DNA of 64,000 bases from positions 62,001-126,000 of the forward strand of contig NZ_JAFCJX010000011.1 in NCBI RefSeq assembly GCF_018130695.1, read 5' to 3'. The position numbers were made by a program, and so were the translations under genes. Below are positions 1 through 9,059 of the stretch, in pieces (the stretch's first letter is position 1; each line of letters begins with the position of its first letter). This DNA is from Bradyrhizobium jicamae. Lineage in GTDB: Bacteria > Pseudomonadota > Alphaproteobacteria > Rhizobiales > Xanthobacteraceae. Below the pieces are notes generated by a model. It was not told the DNA's origin. It did not search any database and was given only the letters and a program-made list of their open reading frames with translations.

Positions 1-1
1 G

Positions 2-613
2 CTGCCGCGGGAATACACCTCGCCGCGCGTGCAGCTCTGGATGGGACCGAACGCGCATCTGGTCGCCTATCCGATCTCGGCAGGACGCCAGATCAACGTG
101 GTCGCGATCGTGCCCGGCACCTGGAACAGGCCGGGCTGGAGCGCGCCCGGCGACACCAACGAGATCAAGGACGCGTTTGCCGCCGCGCGCTGGCCCGCGA
201 CCGCGCGACTGCTGATCGGTGCAGTCGACGGCTGGCGCAAATGGGCGCTGTTCACCCTGCCTGACATCGGCGACTGGCACGCCGATTCGGTGGCGCTGCT
301 CGGCGACGCCGCGCATGCGATGCTGCCGTTCGCCGCCCAGGGCGCAGGCATGGCGATCGAGGATGCCGCTGTGCTCGCCAAGGCCCTGAGCGACAGCACG
401 GGCGAGAACATCGCCGGCATCCCTGCTGCGCTGAAGCGCTACGCGCGGATGCGCCGCGCCCGCGTGCTGCGAGTTCAGCGTACCGCGCGCCAGCAGGGGC
501 GCATCTATCACCTGACGGGACCGGCCGCGATCGCGCGCGATCTTGCGATCCGCGCGATGGGACCGCAGCGCATGCTGGCGCGGCAGGACTGGATTTACGA
601 CTGGCGGGTTTAG
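2..613 (+). CDS. FAD-dependent monooxygenase, C-terminal part (cut by window start)
   Basis: The reading frame is open from base 2, so the gene begins outside the window and only the last 203 residues are visible. The motif LLGDAAHAMLPFAAQGAGMA is the second FAD-contacting GD motif of the salicylate hydroxylase-like (PheA/TfdB, UbiH-type) aromatic hydroxylases, and the following EDAAVLAKAL helix is typical of the family. Such enzymes use NAD(P)H, O2 and FAD to hydroxylate aromatic or related substrates in the cytoplasm. The substrate cannot be told from this fragment. The GTG at 29 is an internal codon and not a credible start, since the homologous sequence continues upstream of it. Confidence 0.85.
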   Translation: MPREYTSPRVQLWMGPNAHLVAYPISAGRQINVVAIVPGTWNRPGWSAPGDTNEIKDAFAAARWPATARLLIGAVDGWRKWALFTLPDIGDWHADSVALLGDAAHAMLPFAAQGAGMAIEDAAVLAKALSDSTGENIAGIPAALKRYARMRRARVLRVQRTARQQGRIYHLTGPAAIARDLAIRAMGPQRMLARQDWIYDWRV

Positions 614-624
614 ACTTCTTTTTT

Positions 625-674
625 GAGCATCATCTTGTCGGAAAACCGCTCCACACTTTTTCCGGATGATGCTC
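625..674. repeat. Dispersed intergenic palindromic repeat
   Basis: An inverted repeat with arms GAGCATCATC and GATGATGCTC encloses a GGAAAA/TTTTCC pair. This is the pattern of an abundant short palindromic repeat in Bradyrhizobium and related genomes (recognised from memory). It sits between two convergent genes and could also act as a bidirectional terminator. The TAG stop of the downstream minus-strand gene overlaps its right edge. Confidence 0.7.
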
Positions 675-1105
675 TAACCCGACTTGCGCTTGCCCTTGGC
701 GTTCGCAGCCGGCGCGGGCGCAATTTGCGGCGGCGTCGCGGCCGCCGGTGCAGGCGGCTCGTCGTGACACTTGCTGCGCTGCCAGTTTTCCTCGACGAGC
801 TTCTGCTGGCCGCGCGCCGAGATGTAATCATTGCGATAGACCACCTCGGCCACGACAGGCCCGCCGACGCCGGTCTCGGCCTTTGCCATCAGCCCCTGCA
901 AATCCTTGATGCGTGCAGCAAGGCTCTTGCGTTCCGCATCGAGTTGCTTGCAGTCGTACAGATCGTATTTCGCGGGATCGGCGAAGGCCGGCGAGATGGT
1001 GTCGCCCATCTGCGCGCAGCCGGACACGCCAACGCCCAGCGCCAGCAGCGCCCCGACGGCAGCGGCGCGCGGCAAGATTCGACGACATGAGCGGGTTGGC
1101 GACAT
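674..1105 (-). CDS. Small lipoprotein of unknown function
   Basis: This 143-residue protein has a basic n-region, a hydrophobic stretch and a lipobox ending VSGC around residue 30, so it is predicted to be lipid-modified and exported. The mature part is a short helical region (KQLDAERKSLAARIKDLQG, a possible coiled coil) with conserved-looking cysteines, ending in a Pro/Ala-rich and Lys-rich tail. An AAGG-like ribosome site lies 4 bases before the ATG. I do not recognise a named family; it looks like a lineage-specific Bradyrhizobium lipoprotein. It is convergent with the monooxygenase. Confidence 0.7.
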   Translation of the reverse strand: MSPTRSCRRILPRAAAVGALLALGVGVSGCAQMGDTISPAFADPAKYDLYDCKQLDAERKSLAARIKDLQGLMAKAETGVGGPVVAEVVYRNDYISARGQQKLVEENWQRSKCHDEPPAPAAATPPQIAPAPAANAKGKRKSG

Positions 1106-1335
1106 CCGACCTTCGTAAGCAGACAGTGTTGAGATTGCCTAAAGCAGCCGCCGGTGTCCGGATTGAGGCTTGATTCCGGCCGCGCGCGGGCCCTTAGCGC
1201 GCCGAGTGAGGTCAGCGCAAATGATTTCGCAACGTACCGCGCTAAGCCATTGAAAGCGCGCATATTCGCCCAAGAGAATGCCATTTCACTTCCACCCCAA
1301 ACGCGCTAGATATCGGCGCACCCTCGAGGGGCGAT

Positions 1336-1422
1336 GCGGACGTGGCGGAATTGGTAGACGCAAGGGACTTAAAATCCCTCGATGGCAACGTCGTGTGGGT
1401 TCGAGTCCCACCGCCCGCACCA
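1336..1422 (+). tRNA. tRNA-Leu (anticodon UAA)
   Basis: This is a complete type II tRNA. It has acceptor stem GCGGACG pairing with CGCCCGC (one A.C mismatch), D arm, anticodon arm AGGGA-CTTAAAA-TCCCT with anticodon TAA, a long variable arm, T arm GTGGG-TTCGAGT-CCCAC, discriminator A and an encoded CCA. The long variable arm and TAA anticodon identify leucine. No integrase or att duplication is visible next to it. Confidence 0.97.
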
Positions 1423-1539
1423 CGCTTCGCCCTGACGGGCTACGCGTGGCGCAGCCACGCCGCAGGCCGGCTGGGTGAGGCGTGTCCGGCATAGCTTGAG
1501 CACCGCGAAAGCGACGACGGACGACGTCGGCAAGCCACC

Positions 1540-1827
1540 TCACTCGAAAGCCAGCCCCAGCCGCTTCTCCCTCCGCCACACGATCCGGCACGGGTGCCGT
1601 TCGCCGTCGACGGCGAGGACGAAGCGGTCGGGGAACCACAGCGGCGTGTTGACCTCGATGGCGGCGCCTGAGGCCGAGAGGCTGCGGACGGTGCAGGGAA
1701 TCGCACCGCCGGCGAACTCGATGGTGCCGGCCTTGAGCACCTTGCGTCGCGGCGCCACGCGGCGGTTGTCGTCAGGCGGAGCGCATTGCAGGACGGCCGG
1801 TGTGGGTTCGAGATCGTGCGCGGTCAT
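1540..1827 (-). CDS. PilZ-domain protein
   Basis: This 95-residue protein is almost entirely one PilZ domain. The basic RRVAPRRK stretch near residue 22 corresponds to the RxxxR c-di-GMP-binding motif and SLSASGAAIEV to the (D/N)xSxxG motif, with Ser where Asp or Asn is usual. Single-domain PilZ proteins are cytoplasmic c-di-GMP receptors or adaptors acting on motility and exopolysaccharide. The gene stands alone between the tRNA and a divergent small ORF. Binding is likely but the replaced acidic residue leaves it open. Confidence 0.85.
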   Translation of the reverse strand: MTAHDLEPTPAVLQCAPPDDNRRVAPRRKVLKAGTIEFAGGAIPCTVRSLSASGAAIEVNTPLWFPDRFVLAVDGERHPCRIVWRREKRLGLAFE

Positions 1828-1973
1828 GGACTTCGTCGAAATCGTGTCGAGAGTCGATCTGCAAGGCTATCGCTCCAACCTGACGCGAAGCTGACGCGCC
1901 GCGCGGAACCGCAGCTCACCCCGGAACCACATGGCATCACGATTGTTGTCATGCAGCAATTGGAGCACGACGC

Positions 1974-2120
1974 ATGACGAACGAGCAGCTTGACGACAAG
2001 GACGTGGAGAACGATCGCGATCAGCGCGACAGCGAGCGGTCGATCAAACAAGATTCGCCGTCGGTCAGCTCGCGTCTGATCCATCACGGGCTCGAGCAGG
2101 TGCGCGACACCTACACCTGA
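1974..2120 (+). CDS. Possible small hydrophilic protein (48 aa)
   Basis: An ATG at 1974 opens a 48-residue frame ending TGA at 2118-2120. The product is very hydrophilic (MTNEQLDDKDVENDRDQRDS at its start) and rich in Asp, Glu, Arg and Gln. Codons have the same third-position GC bias as the neighbours and no larger gene overlaps it. No domain is recognisable. It could be a lineage-specific small protein; coding status rests only on composition and position. Confidence 0.4.
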   Translation: MTNEQLDDKDVENDRDQRDSERSIKQDSPSVSSRLIHHGLEQVRDTYT

Positions 2121-2146
2121 TACGCTTGCGCACAACGCGCAAAAGA

Positions 2147-2172
2147 AAATGGCCGGGCGAGCCCGGCCATTT
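2147..2172 (-). terminator. Rho-independent terminator of the peptide-binding protein gene
   Basis: On the minus strand, AAATGGCCGGGC pairs with GCCCGGCCATTT around a four-base loop, followed by TTTTCTTTT. It lies 27 bp beyond the stop of the minus-strand binding-protein gene. Confidence 0.85.
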
Positions 2173-2198
2173 GCATGTCGTGACGAGAGGGTCTGCCC

Positions 2199-3818
2199 CT
2201 ACTCCGTCTTGTCGATGTTCCAGAAGATCGGCGTCGCCGGACCGTCGAGCACGCCGGTCAGCGACTTCCGCCACGCGCTCGGGGCCTGGTACTGGCCGAG
2301 CGGGATGTAGATCACCTGGTCGTAGGCTTCCTTCTGGATCTCGGTTGCGATCTTCTTCTGATCGTCGAGTGACGCCGCGCGGACGAAGGCGTCTTTGAGC
2401 TGCTCGATCTTGGCGTCTTCCGCCCAGCCGAACCAGCCGCCTTTCGTGCCCTGGCCGCCGATCGACAGATTGGAGATCGGGTTGGAGACGTCGGCCGAGA
2501 CCCAGTTGGTGAAGAACATGTTCCAGCCGCCTTCCTTCGGCGGCTTCTGGCTGGCGCGGCGGCTCACCACGGTCTGCCAGTCGGTCGCCTGCAGATCGAC
2601 CTTGAAGCCTGCATCGCGCAGCTGCTGGGCGACCACGATCGGCTGCGCCTTCAGCGTCACCACATCGCCCGGTGCCATGATCACGACCGGCGTGCCGTCG
2701 TAACCGGACTCGGCGAGCGCCTTCTTGGCATCGGCAATGCTGCCGCCCTTCACCAGGCTCTCGCCGCCCGCGTCGGTCGCGAACGGCGTGTCGCAGATGA
2801 AGAACGCCGCGCAGGTCTTGTAGTATTTGGGATTGCCGACCAGCGCGTCGAGCACGTCCTTCTGGTTGACCGCGAGCAGAGCGGCGCGGCGGACCTTCGG
2901 ATTGTCGAACGGCGGATGCAGGAAGTTCATCCGGCCGAGCGTCTGGAAACCGAACTTGTTCAGCGTCTCGACCTTGAGATCCTTGTTGCCCTCGAGGATC
3001 GGCAGCATCTCGAAGGACGGGTTCTCCATGAAGTCGATATCGCCCGACTGCAGCGCGTTGATCGCAGTCTGCGCGTCCGGCATCGTGATCCACTCGACGC
3101 GGTCGACCTTGACGACCTTGCCGCCCGCGGTCCAGCTCGCCGCTTCCTTGCGCGGCACGTAGTCCTTGTTCTTCTCATAGACCGACTTCACGCCGGGCTG
3201 GAATTCGGCCTGCACGAACTTGAACGGGCCGGAGCCGATCTGCTCGGGGATGGCCTTGTCCGGCGGCGTCTCGGCGAGACGCTTCGGCATCATGAAGGCG
3301 ACGCGCGACGACGGCTTGCCGATCGAGTCGAGCACGAGGCCGTAAGGCTCCTTCAGCTTCAGCGTGATGGTCTTGGCGTCCGTCGCCTCGATGCTGGCGG
3401 TGAAGTCCATCAGCTTCTGGCCCATGCCGTCGACCTTGCCCCAGCGCTTCAGCGAGGCGACGCAGTCTTCCGCCGTCACCGGCGTGCCGTCATGCCACTT
3501 CAATCCGTCACGCAGGGTGAAGGTGTAGGTCAGCTTGTCGTCGGAGATTTTCCAGTCCGCCATCTGCGGCTGGATCTTGAAGTTGGAGTCGGTCGCGACC
3601 AGCGTGTCGTAGACCATGTAGCCATGGTCGCGCGTGATGTAGGCGGTGGTGAGGATCGGATCGATGATGCGCAGATCCGAATGCATCACGGCGGTGATGG
3701 TCTTGCCCGCGGCCAGCGCCTGCGGCGCAAACGATAGTGACGGCGGTGCGAAGGATAACGCGAGCGCGGACAACGCCGCAGCCAACGTGTGTCGTTTCCA
3801 ACGCGAGATGTCGAACAT
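2199..3818 (-). CDS. ABC transporter periplasmic peptide-binding protein (SBP_bac_5)
   Basis: This is a 539-residue family 5 solute-binding protein (DppA/OppA type). A signal peptide covers about residues 1-37 (basic start, long hydrophobic stretch, ALAAGK end). Family landmarks include LRDGLKWHDGTPVTAEDCV near residue 105 and RRAALLAVNQKDVLDAL near 310. It captures di- or oligopeptides, or related compounds, in the periplasm. It is divergent from the M20 hydrolase and permease/ATPase genes (4073 on), which lack another binding protein, so it is almost certainly their receptor. A strong terminator follows the gene. Confidence 0.93.
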   Translation of the reverse strand: MFDISRWKRHTLAAALSALALSFAPPSLSFAPQALAAGKTITAVMHSDLRIIDPILTTAYITRDHGYMVYDTLVATDSNFKIQPQMADWKISDDKLTYTFTLRDGLKWHDGTPVTAEDCVASLKRWGKVDGMGQKLMDFTASIEATDAKTITLKLKEPYGLVLDSIGKPSSRVAFMMPKRLAETPPDKAIPEQIGSGPFKFVQAEFQPGVKSVYEKNKDYVPRKEAASWTAGGKVVKVDRVEWITMPDAQTAINALQSGDIDFMENPSFEMLPILEGNKDLKVETLNKFGFQTLGRMNFLHPPFDNPKVRRAALLAVNQKDVLDALVGNPKYYKTCAAFFICDTPFATDAGGESLVKGGSIADAKKALAESGYDGTPVVIMAPGDVVTLKAQPIVVAQQLRDAGFKVDLQATDWQTVVSRRASQKPPKEGGWNMFFTNWVSADVSNPISNLSIGGQGTKGGWFGWAEDAKIEQLKDAFVRAASLDDQKKIATEIQKEAYDQVIYIPLGQYQAPSAWRKSLTGVLDGPATPIFWNIDKTE

Positions 3819-3866
3819 TCAATCTCTCCTGACGTGAAACTGGTCAAAGCCGGCTTATTCGTTATG

Positions 3867-3898
3867 CATGTGGTTCGTTATTTGGGCGAACTAACATG
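3867..3898. promoter_or_regulatory. Imperfect inverted repeat in the divergent promoter region (candidate operator)
   Basis: CATGTGGTTCG and CGAACTAACATG are near-mirror arms around an AT-rich centre, placed about 50 bp upstream of the binding-protein start and 175 bp upstream of the M20 start. The geometry fits an operator for a regulator controlling both directions. No regulator gene is adjacent, so the cognate protein is unknown. Confidence 0.4.
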
Positions 3899-4072
3899 CT
3901 GTATGGCTTCGGAAATCGAGACTTGCACCAAGCGCTTGGCCCGTCAATCGGGATTTGGTCGAGATCGCATGTACACAAACGAATGTCCCTTCCGCCCTTT
4001 ACAAAACCGGGGGAAGCGACTTTCGTACGGGGCGCGATGCCGCGCGGCGGATAAATAGAAGAGAGAAAATCC

Positions 4073-5203
4073 ATGAACCCAGCCAATCTTCCCTTTGATT
4101 CCGAAGCAATGCTGCAAGGCCTGCGCAGCTGGGTGGAATGCGAGAGCCCGACCTGGGATGCGAAGGCGGTGGAGCGCATGCTCGATCTCGCCGCGCGCGA
4201 GATGGCGATCATGGGTGCGACGATCGAACGCATCGCCGGCCGCCAGGGCTTTGCCGGTTGCGTGCGCGCCCGCTTTCCGCATCCAAAGCAAGGCCAGCCC
4301 GGCATCCTGATCGCCGGCCATCTCGACACCGTGCATCCCGTCGGCACCATCGAAAAGCTGCAGTGGCGGCGCGACGGCAACAAATGCTACGGCCCGGGCA
4401 TCTTCGACATGAAGGGCGGCAACTATCTCTCGCTGGAGGCGATCCGCCAACTGGCGCGCGCATCCTTCACCACGCCGCTGCCGATCACCGTGCTGTTCAC
4501 GCCCGACGAGGAAGTCGGCACGCCCTCGACGCGCGACATCATCGAGGCGGAGGCCGCGCGAAACAAATATGTGCTGGTGCCGGAGCCCGGCCGGCCGAAC
4601 AACGGCGTCGTCACCGGCCGCTACGCGATCGCGCGCTTCAATCTGGAATCGATCGGCAAGCCGAGCCATGCCGGCGCCACGCTCTCCTCCGGCCGTTCCG
4701 CAATCCGCGAAATGGCGCGGCAGATTCTCGCGATCGACGGCATGACCACGGAGGACTGCACCTTCTCGGTCGGCATCGTGCATGGCGGGCAATGGGTCAA
4801 TTGCGTCGCCACCACCTGCACCGGCGAGGCGCTCAGCATGGCCAAGCGCCAGGCCGATCTCGATCGCGGCGTCGAGCGCATGCTGGCGCTGTCAGGCACC
4901 AGCAATGACGTGACGTTCAAGGTGACGCGCGGCGTCACCCGTCCGGTCTGGGAACCCGATGCCGGAACCATGGCGCTCTATGAAAAAGCCAAGGGGCTTG
5001 CACGGGAGATGGGTCTCGATTTGCCCCATGGCAGCGCCGGCGGCGGTTCCGACGGCAATTTCACCGGCGCGATGGGCATTCCCACCCTCGACGGCCTCGG
5101 CGTGCGCGGCGCCGATGCGCATACGCTGAACGAACACATCGAGGTCGACAGCCTCGCCGACCGCGGCCGCCTGATGGCCGCGCTGCTGGCGACATTGGAG
5201 TGA
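4073..5203 (+). CDS. M20 family metallopeptidase (glutamate carboxypeptidase-like)
   Basis: This 376-residue protein is an M20 di-zinc hydrolase of the carboxypeptidase G2/ArgE/DapE type. The first metal-binding motif is GHLDTVHPVG (around residue 82), the bridging Asp region is GPGIFDMKGG, and the catalytic Glu pair is TPDEEVGTPS (around 147). The dimerisation domain follows, with SKPSHAG-like sequence (IGKPSHAGAT), and the C-terminal histidine ligand lies in DAHTLNEHIE. It is expected to release C-terminal residues from short or N-acylated peptides in the cytoplasm. It is the first gene of the plus-strand peptide uptake and degradation cluster. Confidence 0.92.
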   Translation: MNPANLPFDSEAMLQGLRSWVECESPTWDAKAVERMLDLAAREMAIMGATIERIAGRQGFAGCVRARFPHPKQGQPGILIAGHLDTVHPVGTIEKLQWRRDGNKCYGPGIFDMKGGNYLSLEAIRQLARASFTTPLPITVLFTPDEEVGTPSTRDIIEAEAARNKYVLVPEPGRPNNGVVTGRYAIARFNLESIGKPSHAGATLSSGRSAIREMARQILAIDGMTTEDCTFSVGIVHGGQWVNCVATTCTGEALSMAKRQADLDRGVERMLALSGTSNDVTFKVTRGVTRPVWEPDAGTMALYEKAKGLAREMGLDLPHGSAGGGSDGNFTGAMGIPTLDGLGVRGADAHTLNEHIEVDSLADRGRLMAALLATLE

Positions 5204-5316
5204 TCGCGCCGCCTAGCTGCATCGCAAAAAACGCGGCGCCAATGGCATAGGACTTGCTCAATTGCAGGCGTCCCGGCACCATCGGGACGCATCGACCCTC
5301 ATCGAACGGATCGCCT

Positions 5317-6258
5317 TTGCTCGGATATCTGCTACGCCGCATCCTCGCCGCCATACCCGTGATGGGCGTGGTGGCCCTGTTCGTGTTCCTGCTGCTGCGC
5401 CTGACGCCGGGCGATCCCGCCGCGATCCTCGCCGGTGACAACGCGACGCCCGAACAGCTCGAGCGCATCAGGACGTCGCTCGGCCTCAATGAGCCGCTCG
5501 TGGTGCAGTTCTACACCTGGATCATGAAGCTGCTGCACGGCGATCTCGGCGTGTCCCTGATCTCGAACAAGCCGGTGATCGACCTGATCAGCAACCGCGT
5601 CGAGCCGTCGATCTCGGTCGCGCTGTCCACCATCATCCTCTCGATCCTGGTCGCAGTCCCGCTCGGCGTCATCGCGGCGTGGAAGCACGGCACCTGGATC
5701 GATCGCTTCGTGATGGGATTGTCCGTGCTCGGCTTCTCCGTGCCGGTATTCGTGATCGGCTATGTCCTGATCCAGCTGTTTGCGATCGATTTGCGCTGGG
5801 TGCCGGTGCAGGGCTTCAAGAGTATCTCGGCCGGCTTCGGTCCCTTCTTCGAGCGCATCATCCTGCCGACCTGCACCCTCTCCTTCATCTATGTCGCGCT
5901 GATCGCGCGCATGACGCGGGCCTCGATGCTCGACGTGCTCGGCGAGGATTATGTCCGCACCGCGCGCGCCAAGGGCATCGCGGAAGCCGGCGTGCTGCTG
6001 CGCCACGCGCTGCGCAATGCCGCCGTGCCCGTCATCACCGTGATCGGCTCGGGCTTTGCGCTGTTGATCTCGGGCGTCGTCGTCACCGAGAGCGTGTTCA
6101 ATCTGCCGGGCATTGGCCGCCTCACCGTGGATGCGGTGCTGGCGCGCGACTATCCGGTGATCCAGGCGATGATCCTGTTGACGTCAGGCATCTATGTCGG
6201 CGTCAATCTGCTGATCGACCTCGCCTACACCCTGCTTGATCCTCGTATCCGGTACTAA
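5317..6258 (+). CDS. ABC peptide transporter permease, DppB-like
   Basis: This inner-membrane permease has about six transmembrane helices and belongs to the DppB/OppB (BPD_transp_1) family. It opens with LGYLLRRILAAIPVMGVVAL, the typical first helix of DppB proteins, and has the family segment GDPAAILAGDNATPEQLERI. The EAA loop for ATPase docking is at DYVRTARAKGIAEAGVLLRH. I choose the TTG at 5317 because it places that family start at residue 1 and is preceded by an AACGGA site; the frame stays open upstream to 5254. The next permease starts 5 bases after its stop. Confidence 0.9.
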   Translation: MLGYLLRRILAAIPVMGVVALFVFLLLRLTPGDPAAILAGDNATPEQLERIRTSLGLNEPLVVQFYTWIMKLLHGDLGVSLISNKPVIDLISNRVEPSISVALSTIILSILVAVPLGVIAAWKHGTWIDRFVMGLSVLGFSVPVFVIGYVLIQLFAIDLRWVPVQGFKSISAGFGPFFERIILPTCTLSFIYVALIARMTRASMLDVLGEDYVRTARAKGIAEAGVLLRHALRNAAVPVITVIGSGFALLISGVVVTESVFNLPGIGRLTVDAVLARDYPVIQAMILLTSGIYVGVNLLIDLAYTLLDPRIRY

Positions 6259-6262
6259 AGCG

Positions 6263-7153
6263 ATGGCGATCGAAACCCTCCCTGAGTCATCGCTGCCCGT
6301 CACCCGCCCGTTCCGGGTGAAGTTCGGATTTCTCACGGCAACGCCGATCATCGCGATCGCGACGATTTGCCTGGTGCTGATCATCCTGATGGCGATCTTC
6401 GCACCGCTGATTGCGCCTCACGATCCGCTGCTGCTGGCACCCGCCAAACGGCTCAAGCCGGGTGATGCGACCTTCCTGCTCGGCACCGACGCGTTCGGCC
6501 GCGACGTGCTGTCGCGCATCATCTATGGCGCGCGGATCTCGCTGTTGATCGGGCTCGGCGCCGCCGTGTTCTCGATCGCGCTCGGCCTTGTGATCGGTCT
6601 CGTCTCCGGCTTCTTCCGATGGGTCGACGCGGTGATGATGCGGGTGATGGACGGGTTGATGGCGATCCCCGCGATCCTGCTCGCGATCGCCGTGGTCTCG
6701 CTGTCGGGCGCCAGCATCTGGACCGTGATGGTCGCGATCACCATCCCCGAAATCCCGCGCGTGGCGCGGCTGGTGCGCTCGGTGGTGCTGACCGCGCGCG
6801 AGGAGCCCTATGTGGAGGCCGCGATCTCGGTCGGCTCCAGCCTGCCCAAGATCATGTGGCGGCATCTGATGCCGAACACGATCGCGCCGCTGATCGTACA
6901 AGGCACCTATGTCTGCGCCTCCGCGATCCTGACCGAGGCGATCCTCTCCTTCCTCGGCGCCGGCATCTCGCCGGAGACGCCGACCTGGGGCAACATCATG
7001 GCCGAAGGCCGGCAATATTTTCAGATCAAGCCGTCGCTGATCTTCTGGCCGGGTCTTTTGCTGTCGATTGCCATCCTCAGCGTCAATCTGATCGGCGACG
7101 CCGCCCGCGACGCGCTCGATCCCCGCATGAAACAGCGCGAGGCCGGCAAGTGA
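6263..7153 (+). CDS. ABC peptide transporter permease, DppC-like
   Basis: This is the partner permease of the DppC/OppC family, 296 residues, with an N-terminal helix (PIIAIATICLVLIILMAIFA), the LGTDAFGRDVLSRIIYGARI signature of the family and an EAA loop near PYVEAAISVGSSLPKIMWRH. It forms the heterodimeric membrane channel with the preceding gene product. The ATG at 6263 is preferred over the upstream TTG at 6236 because it follows the previous stop and gives a normal-length N-terminus. Its stop overlaps the ATPase start by four bases (GTGA). Confidence 0.92.
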   Translation: MAIETLPESSLPVTRPFRVKFGFLTATPIIAIATICLVLIILMAIFAPLIAPHDPLLLAPAKRLKPGDATFLLGTDAFGRDVLSRIIYGARISLLIGLGAAVFSIALGLVIGLVSGFFRWVDAVMMRVMDGLMAIPAILLAIAVVSLSGASIWTVMVAITIPEIPRVARLVRSVVLTAREEPYVEAAISVGSSLPKIMWRHLMPNTIAPLIVQGTYVCASAILTEAILSFLGAGISPETPTWGNIMAEGRQYFQIKPSLIFWPGLLLSIAILSVNLIGDAARDALDPRMKQREAGK

Positions 7154-8805
7154 CGACAGCGAATCCGAACAACGTCGTCCTCGACATCAACAATCTCGTC
7201 GTCAGCCTCGGCAAGAAGCCGGGCGGCGGCCGCATCATCGACGATCTCTCGCTGCAAGTGCACGAGGGCGAGACGCTGTGCCTGGTCGGCGAAAGCGGCT
7301 CGGGCAAATCGGTGACCTCGCTGACGGTGATGGGCCTGTTGCAGAAGGGCGCGCTGACGCCCTCGGCCGGCAGCGTCAAGCTGGTCGGCGAGGAGTTGCT
7401 CGGCGCCACCGACCGCCGGCTGCGCCAGTTGCGCGCGACGCGGATGGCGATGATCTTCCAGGAGCCGATGACGGCGCTCAATCCGGTTGTGCCGGTCGGC
7501 CGCCAGATCGACGAGGTGCTGCGGGTCCATACCGATCTCGATGCGCGCACCCGCCGCCAGAAAATCCTCGCGATGATGGAGCATGTCCGGCTGCCGGATG
7601 TGGAGCGCATCTTCTCCTCCTACCCGCATCGCCTCTCCGGCGGCCAGCGCCAGCGCATCATGATCGCAATGGCATTGGTGCTGGAGCCCAAACTGCTGAT
7701 CGCGGACGAGCCGACCACGGCGCTCGACGTGACCACGCAAAAGCAAATTCTGACCCTGATCCGCGACCTCCAGCGCGACCACGGCACCGCCGTGCTGTTC
7801 ATCACTCACGACATGGGCGTGGTCGCCGAGATCGCCGACCGCGTCGCCGTCATGCGCCACGGCCGTCTCGTCGAGACCGGTCCGCTCGATGACGTCCTGC
7901 GCACGCCGAAGATGGATTACACGCGCAATCTGCTCTCCTCGGTGCCGAGCCTGGTGCCGCGCGCGCCGCGTGAGGAGACCCAGGAGCCGGTGGTGCTGGA
8001 GACCAACGAGCTCAGCAAGGTCTATCGCGAGCGCTCCCTCTTCGGCAAAGCCCGCGAGGTCGCCGCCGCCAAGAGCGTCACGCTGACGCTACGCAAGGGC
8101 CGCACGCTCGGCATCGTCGGCGAAAGCGGCTCCGGCAAGTCGACGGTGGCGCGCTGCATCGTCCGCCTGATCGATCCGACCTCCGGCGGCGTCCGGCTGG
8201 CGGGCCGCGAAATCTCCGAACTGTCGCGGCGGCTGCTGCAGCCTCACCGCAAGAAGATCCAGATCATCTTCCAGGATCCCTACCGCTCGCTCAATCCACG
8301 CGTCACCGTCGGCGAGAGCATCGCGGAAGGCCCGATCAACTACGGCACGCCGCGCAACGAGGCGATGGCGCGAGCGCGTGAGTTGCTGGAGCTGGTCCAC
8401 CTGCCGCCCGATGCGATCTCGCGCTATCCGCACCAGTTCTCCGGCGGCCAGCGCCAGCGCATCGCGATCGCCCGGGCGCTGGCGCTCGATCCCGACGTGC
8501 TGGTGGCCGATGAAGCGGTCTCGGCGCTCGACGTCTCCGTGCAGGCCCAGGTGCTGGATCTGCTCGACGAGATCCAGAAGCGGCTCGGCATCGCGCTGCT
8601 GTTCATCACCCACGACCTGCGCGTCGCCGCGCAAATCTGCGACGACGTCGTGGTGATGCAGCATGGCAAGGTCGTGGAACAGGGTCCGGCCGCCGAGGTG
8701 CTGTCCCATCCGCAGCAGGCCTATACGCGGGCGCTCCTGGATGCGGCACCCGGTCGCGGCTGGGACTTTGCGAACTTTCGTCCGGTGTCGGAGGCCGCAG
8801 AGTAG
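7150..8805 (+). CDS. ABC peptide transporter ATPase, fused DppD-DppF type
   Basis: This 551-residue protein holds two complete ABC ATPase modules, so it replaces the separate DppD and DppF subunits. Each half has a Walker A (GESGSGKS), a signature (LSGGQRQR in the first, FSGGQRQR in the second), a Walker B followed by D-loop (IADEPTTALD; VADEAVSALD) and an H-loop (ITHDMG; ITHDLR). The second half's Walker B has Ala instead of the usual Pro after Glu. The GTG start at 7150 overlaps the preceding stop, showing translational coupling. It energises peptide import. Confidence 0.93.
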   Translation: MTTANPNNVVLDINNLVVSLGKKPGGGRIIDDLSLQVHEGETLCLVGESGSGKSVTSLTVMGLLQKGALTPSAGSVKLVGEELLGATDRRLRQLRATRMAMIFQEPMTALNPVVPVGRQIDEVLRVHTDLDARTRRQKILAMMEHVRLPDVERIFSSYPHRLSGGQRQRIMIAMALVLEPKLLIADEPTTALDVTTQKQILTLIRDLQRDHGTAVLFITHDMGVVAEIADRVAVMRHGRLVETGPLDDVLRTPKMDYTRNLLSSVPSLVPRAPREETQEPVVLETNELSKVYRERSLFGKAREVAAAKSVTLTLRKGRTLGIVGESGSGKSTVARCIVRLIDPTSGGVRLAGREISELSRRLLQPHRKKIQIIFQDPYRSLNPRVTVGESIAEGPINYGTPRNEAMARARELLELVHLPPDAISRYPHQFSGGQRQRIAIARALALDPDVLVADEAVSALDVSVQAQVLDLLDEIQKRLGIALLFITHDLRVAAQICDDVVVMQHGKVVEQGPAAEVLSHPQQAYTRALLDAAPGRGWDFANFRPVSEAAE

Positions 8806-8817
8806 CGGTCTCTCCCC

Positions 8818-8941
8818 CGTTATTGCGAGCCAACGGGTCGCGCGAATGCGCGCCCGATGACAGGCTCCGCGAAGCAATCCATCCCTTCGCGCCCGCGGAC
8901 AGATGGATTGCTTCGTCGCTATCGTTCCTCGCAATGACGGG
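8818..8941. repeat. Dispersed intergenic repeat (GAAGCAATCCAT family)
   Basis: Inverted segments GAAGCAATCCAT and ATGGATTGCTTC, flanked by GTTATTGCGAGC and CTCGCAATGACGG, mark a repeat seen many times in Bradyrhizobium genomes (from memory). Here it separates the ABC operon from the M81 gene. Confidence 0.7.
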
Positions 8942-9059
8942 CTCTCTGCAATGACAGCCAGCCCTGAGGGGCATGCAATTCCGGAAGTGCTCGGCAGCTT
9001 GCGCTCCGCCTGACGACGCGCTTAACGTCGCGGCCAAGAAACATGTTGAGACCAACTTG

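Noticed and set aside
1336..1540. tRNA-Leu as an integration site of a genomic island
   Set aside because: No integrase gene, no direct repeat of the tRNA 3' end and no composition shift were seen.
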